A stretch of 64,000 nt of DNA from Desulfoscipio geothermicus (lineage in GTDB: Bacteria; Bacillota; Desulfotomaculia; Desulfotomaculales; Desulfallaceae): NCBI GenBank assembly GCA_016841645.1, contig JAENYS010000003.1, forward strand, positions 62,001-126,000. Direction: 5' to 3'. Shown here piece after piece: positions 63,136 to 64,000 of the stretch. The position numbers and the translations under genes were made by a program. Position 1 is the first letter of the stretch, and each line of letters begins with the position of its first letter. Below the pieces are notes generated by a model. That model worked only from the letters and a program-made list of their open reading frames with translations, had not been told where the DNA came from and searched no databases.

Positions 63136-63396
63136 ATGACATATACACGATACTCAAATCTTGAATTGTTGAAACTACCCGATTGTGACGGGCTTCTTGA
63201 AAACGGCCAATGCAAATGGCTGGATGTTTCGGCTTGTCGCGGTAAAGACTGTTCATTCTATCACAAAAAAGACAGCCTTGAAAAAGTATTCGCGCGCTTG
63301 CGTTCGCTGCCTGAAGAAAAGCAGGAGCATATCTCCCAAAAATATTACTATGGTGAACGCCCTTGGGCGGAATCAAAAGCAAAACCAAAACTATAA
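63136..63396 (+). CDS. Small cysteine-motif protein of unknown function
   Basis: 86 residues. The first half contains four cysteines in CDGLLENGQCKWL and ACRGKDCSFYHKK, spaced 8, 7 and 4; the rest is charged and helical (SLEKVFARLRSLPEEKQEH). Small clostridial proteins with this C-G-C...C-x-G-x-C-F pattern exist and are unassigned; a metal site is likely. ATG behind GAGTGAGG. Confidence 0.6.
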   Translation: MTYTRYSNLELLKLPDCDGLLENGQCKWLDVSACRGKDCSFYHKKDSLEKVFARLRSLPEEKQEHISQKYYYGERPWAESKAKPKL

Positions 63397-63484
63397 AGGT
63401 AACACAGGTATATACAAGATAAACGATAGGAATATATCGCATCAAGAGTTTAACCAATAAATAAAGAGTGGGGGCAAAAATTAG

Positions 63485-63841
63485 ATGAATCTGGTACATG
63501 AGCAAGTCAGGCATCACCAATTCGGGATTGGTAGTATAACAGACCAGGCAGAAAAAATAATCACAGTAAAGTTTTCCGATGAGTATGGCATTAAGAGGTT
63601 CCAATATCCTTTGGCCTTTGACCAATATTTGATTCTTTGTAATGCCGGTTTACAGAGCATAATTCATGCCGAGGCACGCCTTCTAGCAGAGCAAATTGAG
63701 TCTGAACGAAAGCGCAAGGAAGAAGAATACCGGCGCAAAGAGGAAGAAAGGATTAAGAATATTCGGTCGAGCCAAACCACGTCCAAAAAAAGCGCTCCCG
63801 CAAAAAGCAGCACAAAAAAGGCTTCCTCAACATCTAAATAG
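63485..63841 (+). CDS. Small SH3-like/coiled-coil protein of unknown function
   Basis: 118 residues: an N-terminal beta-rich part (VRHHQFGIGSITDQ, KFSDEYGIKRFQYPLAFDQY), a pattern also seen at the ends of larger nucleic-acid enzymes, then a charged coiled coil (about 62-92) and a Ser/Lys/Ala tail. ATG 63485 with GAGTGGGGG upstream. A nucleic-acid or ribosome-binding role is a guess. Confidence 0.6.
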   Translation: MNLVHEQVRHHQFGIGSITDQAEKIITVKFSDEYGIKRFQYPLAFDQYLILCNAGLQSIIHAEARLLAEQIESERKRKEEEYRRKEEERIKNIRSSQTTSKKSAPAKSSTKKASSTSK

Positions 63842-64000
63842 CAAGTGCTGCTTGTGGACGATGCGGTTGTAAGCGAGGGCGTGCACCTTTTGCAGATGCG
63901 TGGATCGAAACGAAAATTATTTTCAAATTTTTACATTCAAAAGTCGTACCCCTCCTTAGCATAAATCTATTTCCGTTGTCCCACGCTCAATTCTCCAAGC
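63842..64000. other. Unassigned right end
   Basis: No supported gene; only a short frame from GTG 63845 without a ribosome site. Sequence is cut by the window edge. Confidence 0.3.

Overview
The window reads as a core, highly expressed chromosomal region of an endospore-forming, low-to-moderate GC Firmicute, most like the Peptococcaceae/Desulfotomaculum-Pelotomaculum group. The evidence is gene order (mcsA-mcsB-clpC-radA-disA, then carD and PIN/TRAM, then ispD-ispF-cysS-mrnC-thyX-rlmB-rae1-sigH, then rpmG-secE-nusG and the whole str-S10-spc-alpha supercluster), sporulation-linked genes (sigH, cwlD, disA), frequent GTG/TTG starts behind strong AGGAGG sites, and an EF-Tu with a four-cysteine insertion that I associate with this group from memory. 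Almost everything is on the + strand; the only clear - strand gene is a small one between disA and carD.

Layout. 1-4.1 kb: end of mcsA, mcsB and clpC (protein-arginine kinase and Clp proteolysis). 4.2-9.1 kb: radA, disA, a divergent DUF-type gene, carD and a PIN/TRAM membrane protein. 9.1-15.5 kb: isoprenoid genes ispD/ispF, cysS with a long structured leader, RNA-maturation genes, thyX and sigH. 15.6-16.1 kb: five tRNAs (Thr, Tyr, initiator Met, Thr, Met). 16.4-28.5 kb: tuf copy 1, rpmG-secE-nusG, rplK-rplA, the L10 leader with rplJ-rplL, and rpoB-rpoC. 28.7-48.4 kb: an L7Ae-like gene, rpsL-rpsG-fusA-tuf copy 2, then the S10, spc and alpha operons running almost without gaps to rplQ; adk is absent from its usual slot between secY and map. 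48.4-52.7 kb: the shared ECF transporter module (ecfA1-ecfA2-ecfT), truA, rplM and rpsI. 52.9-54.6 kb: cwlD and a LysE-family exporter. 54.6-64 kb: a more accessory stretch with the AmmeMemoRadiSam pair (a MEMO-AMMECR1 fusion and a radical SAM enzyme broken by a one-base frameshift), a very large Ski2-like helicase split in two frames, a DUF441 membrane protein, a DUF2889-like protein and several small unknown genes.

Together the genes cover transcription (rpoA, rpoB, rpoC, nusG, sigH, carD), translation (most ribosomal proteins, EF-G, EF-Tu, IF-1, CysRS, tRNAs), protein export and maturation (secE, secY, map), RNA modification and decay (rlmB, mrnC, rae1, truA), and stress or DNA-integrity functions (clpC/mcsB, radA, disA). 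Housekeeping assignments are secure. The least explained parts are structured non-coding leaders upstream of cysS, rpoB, rplC and infA, the split multi-HTH helicase, and the small genes at the right end. I found no CRISPR array, insertion sequence or phage gene. All base-pairing claims were made by eye and no folding or database search was run.
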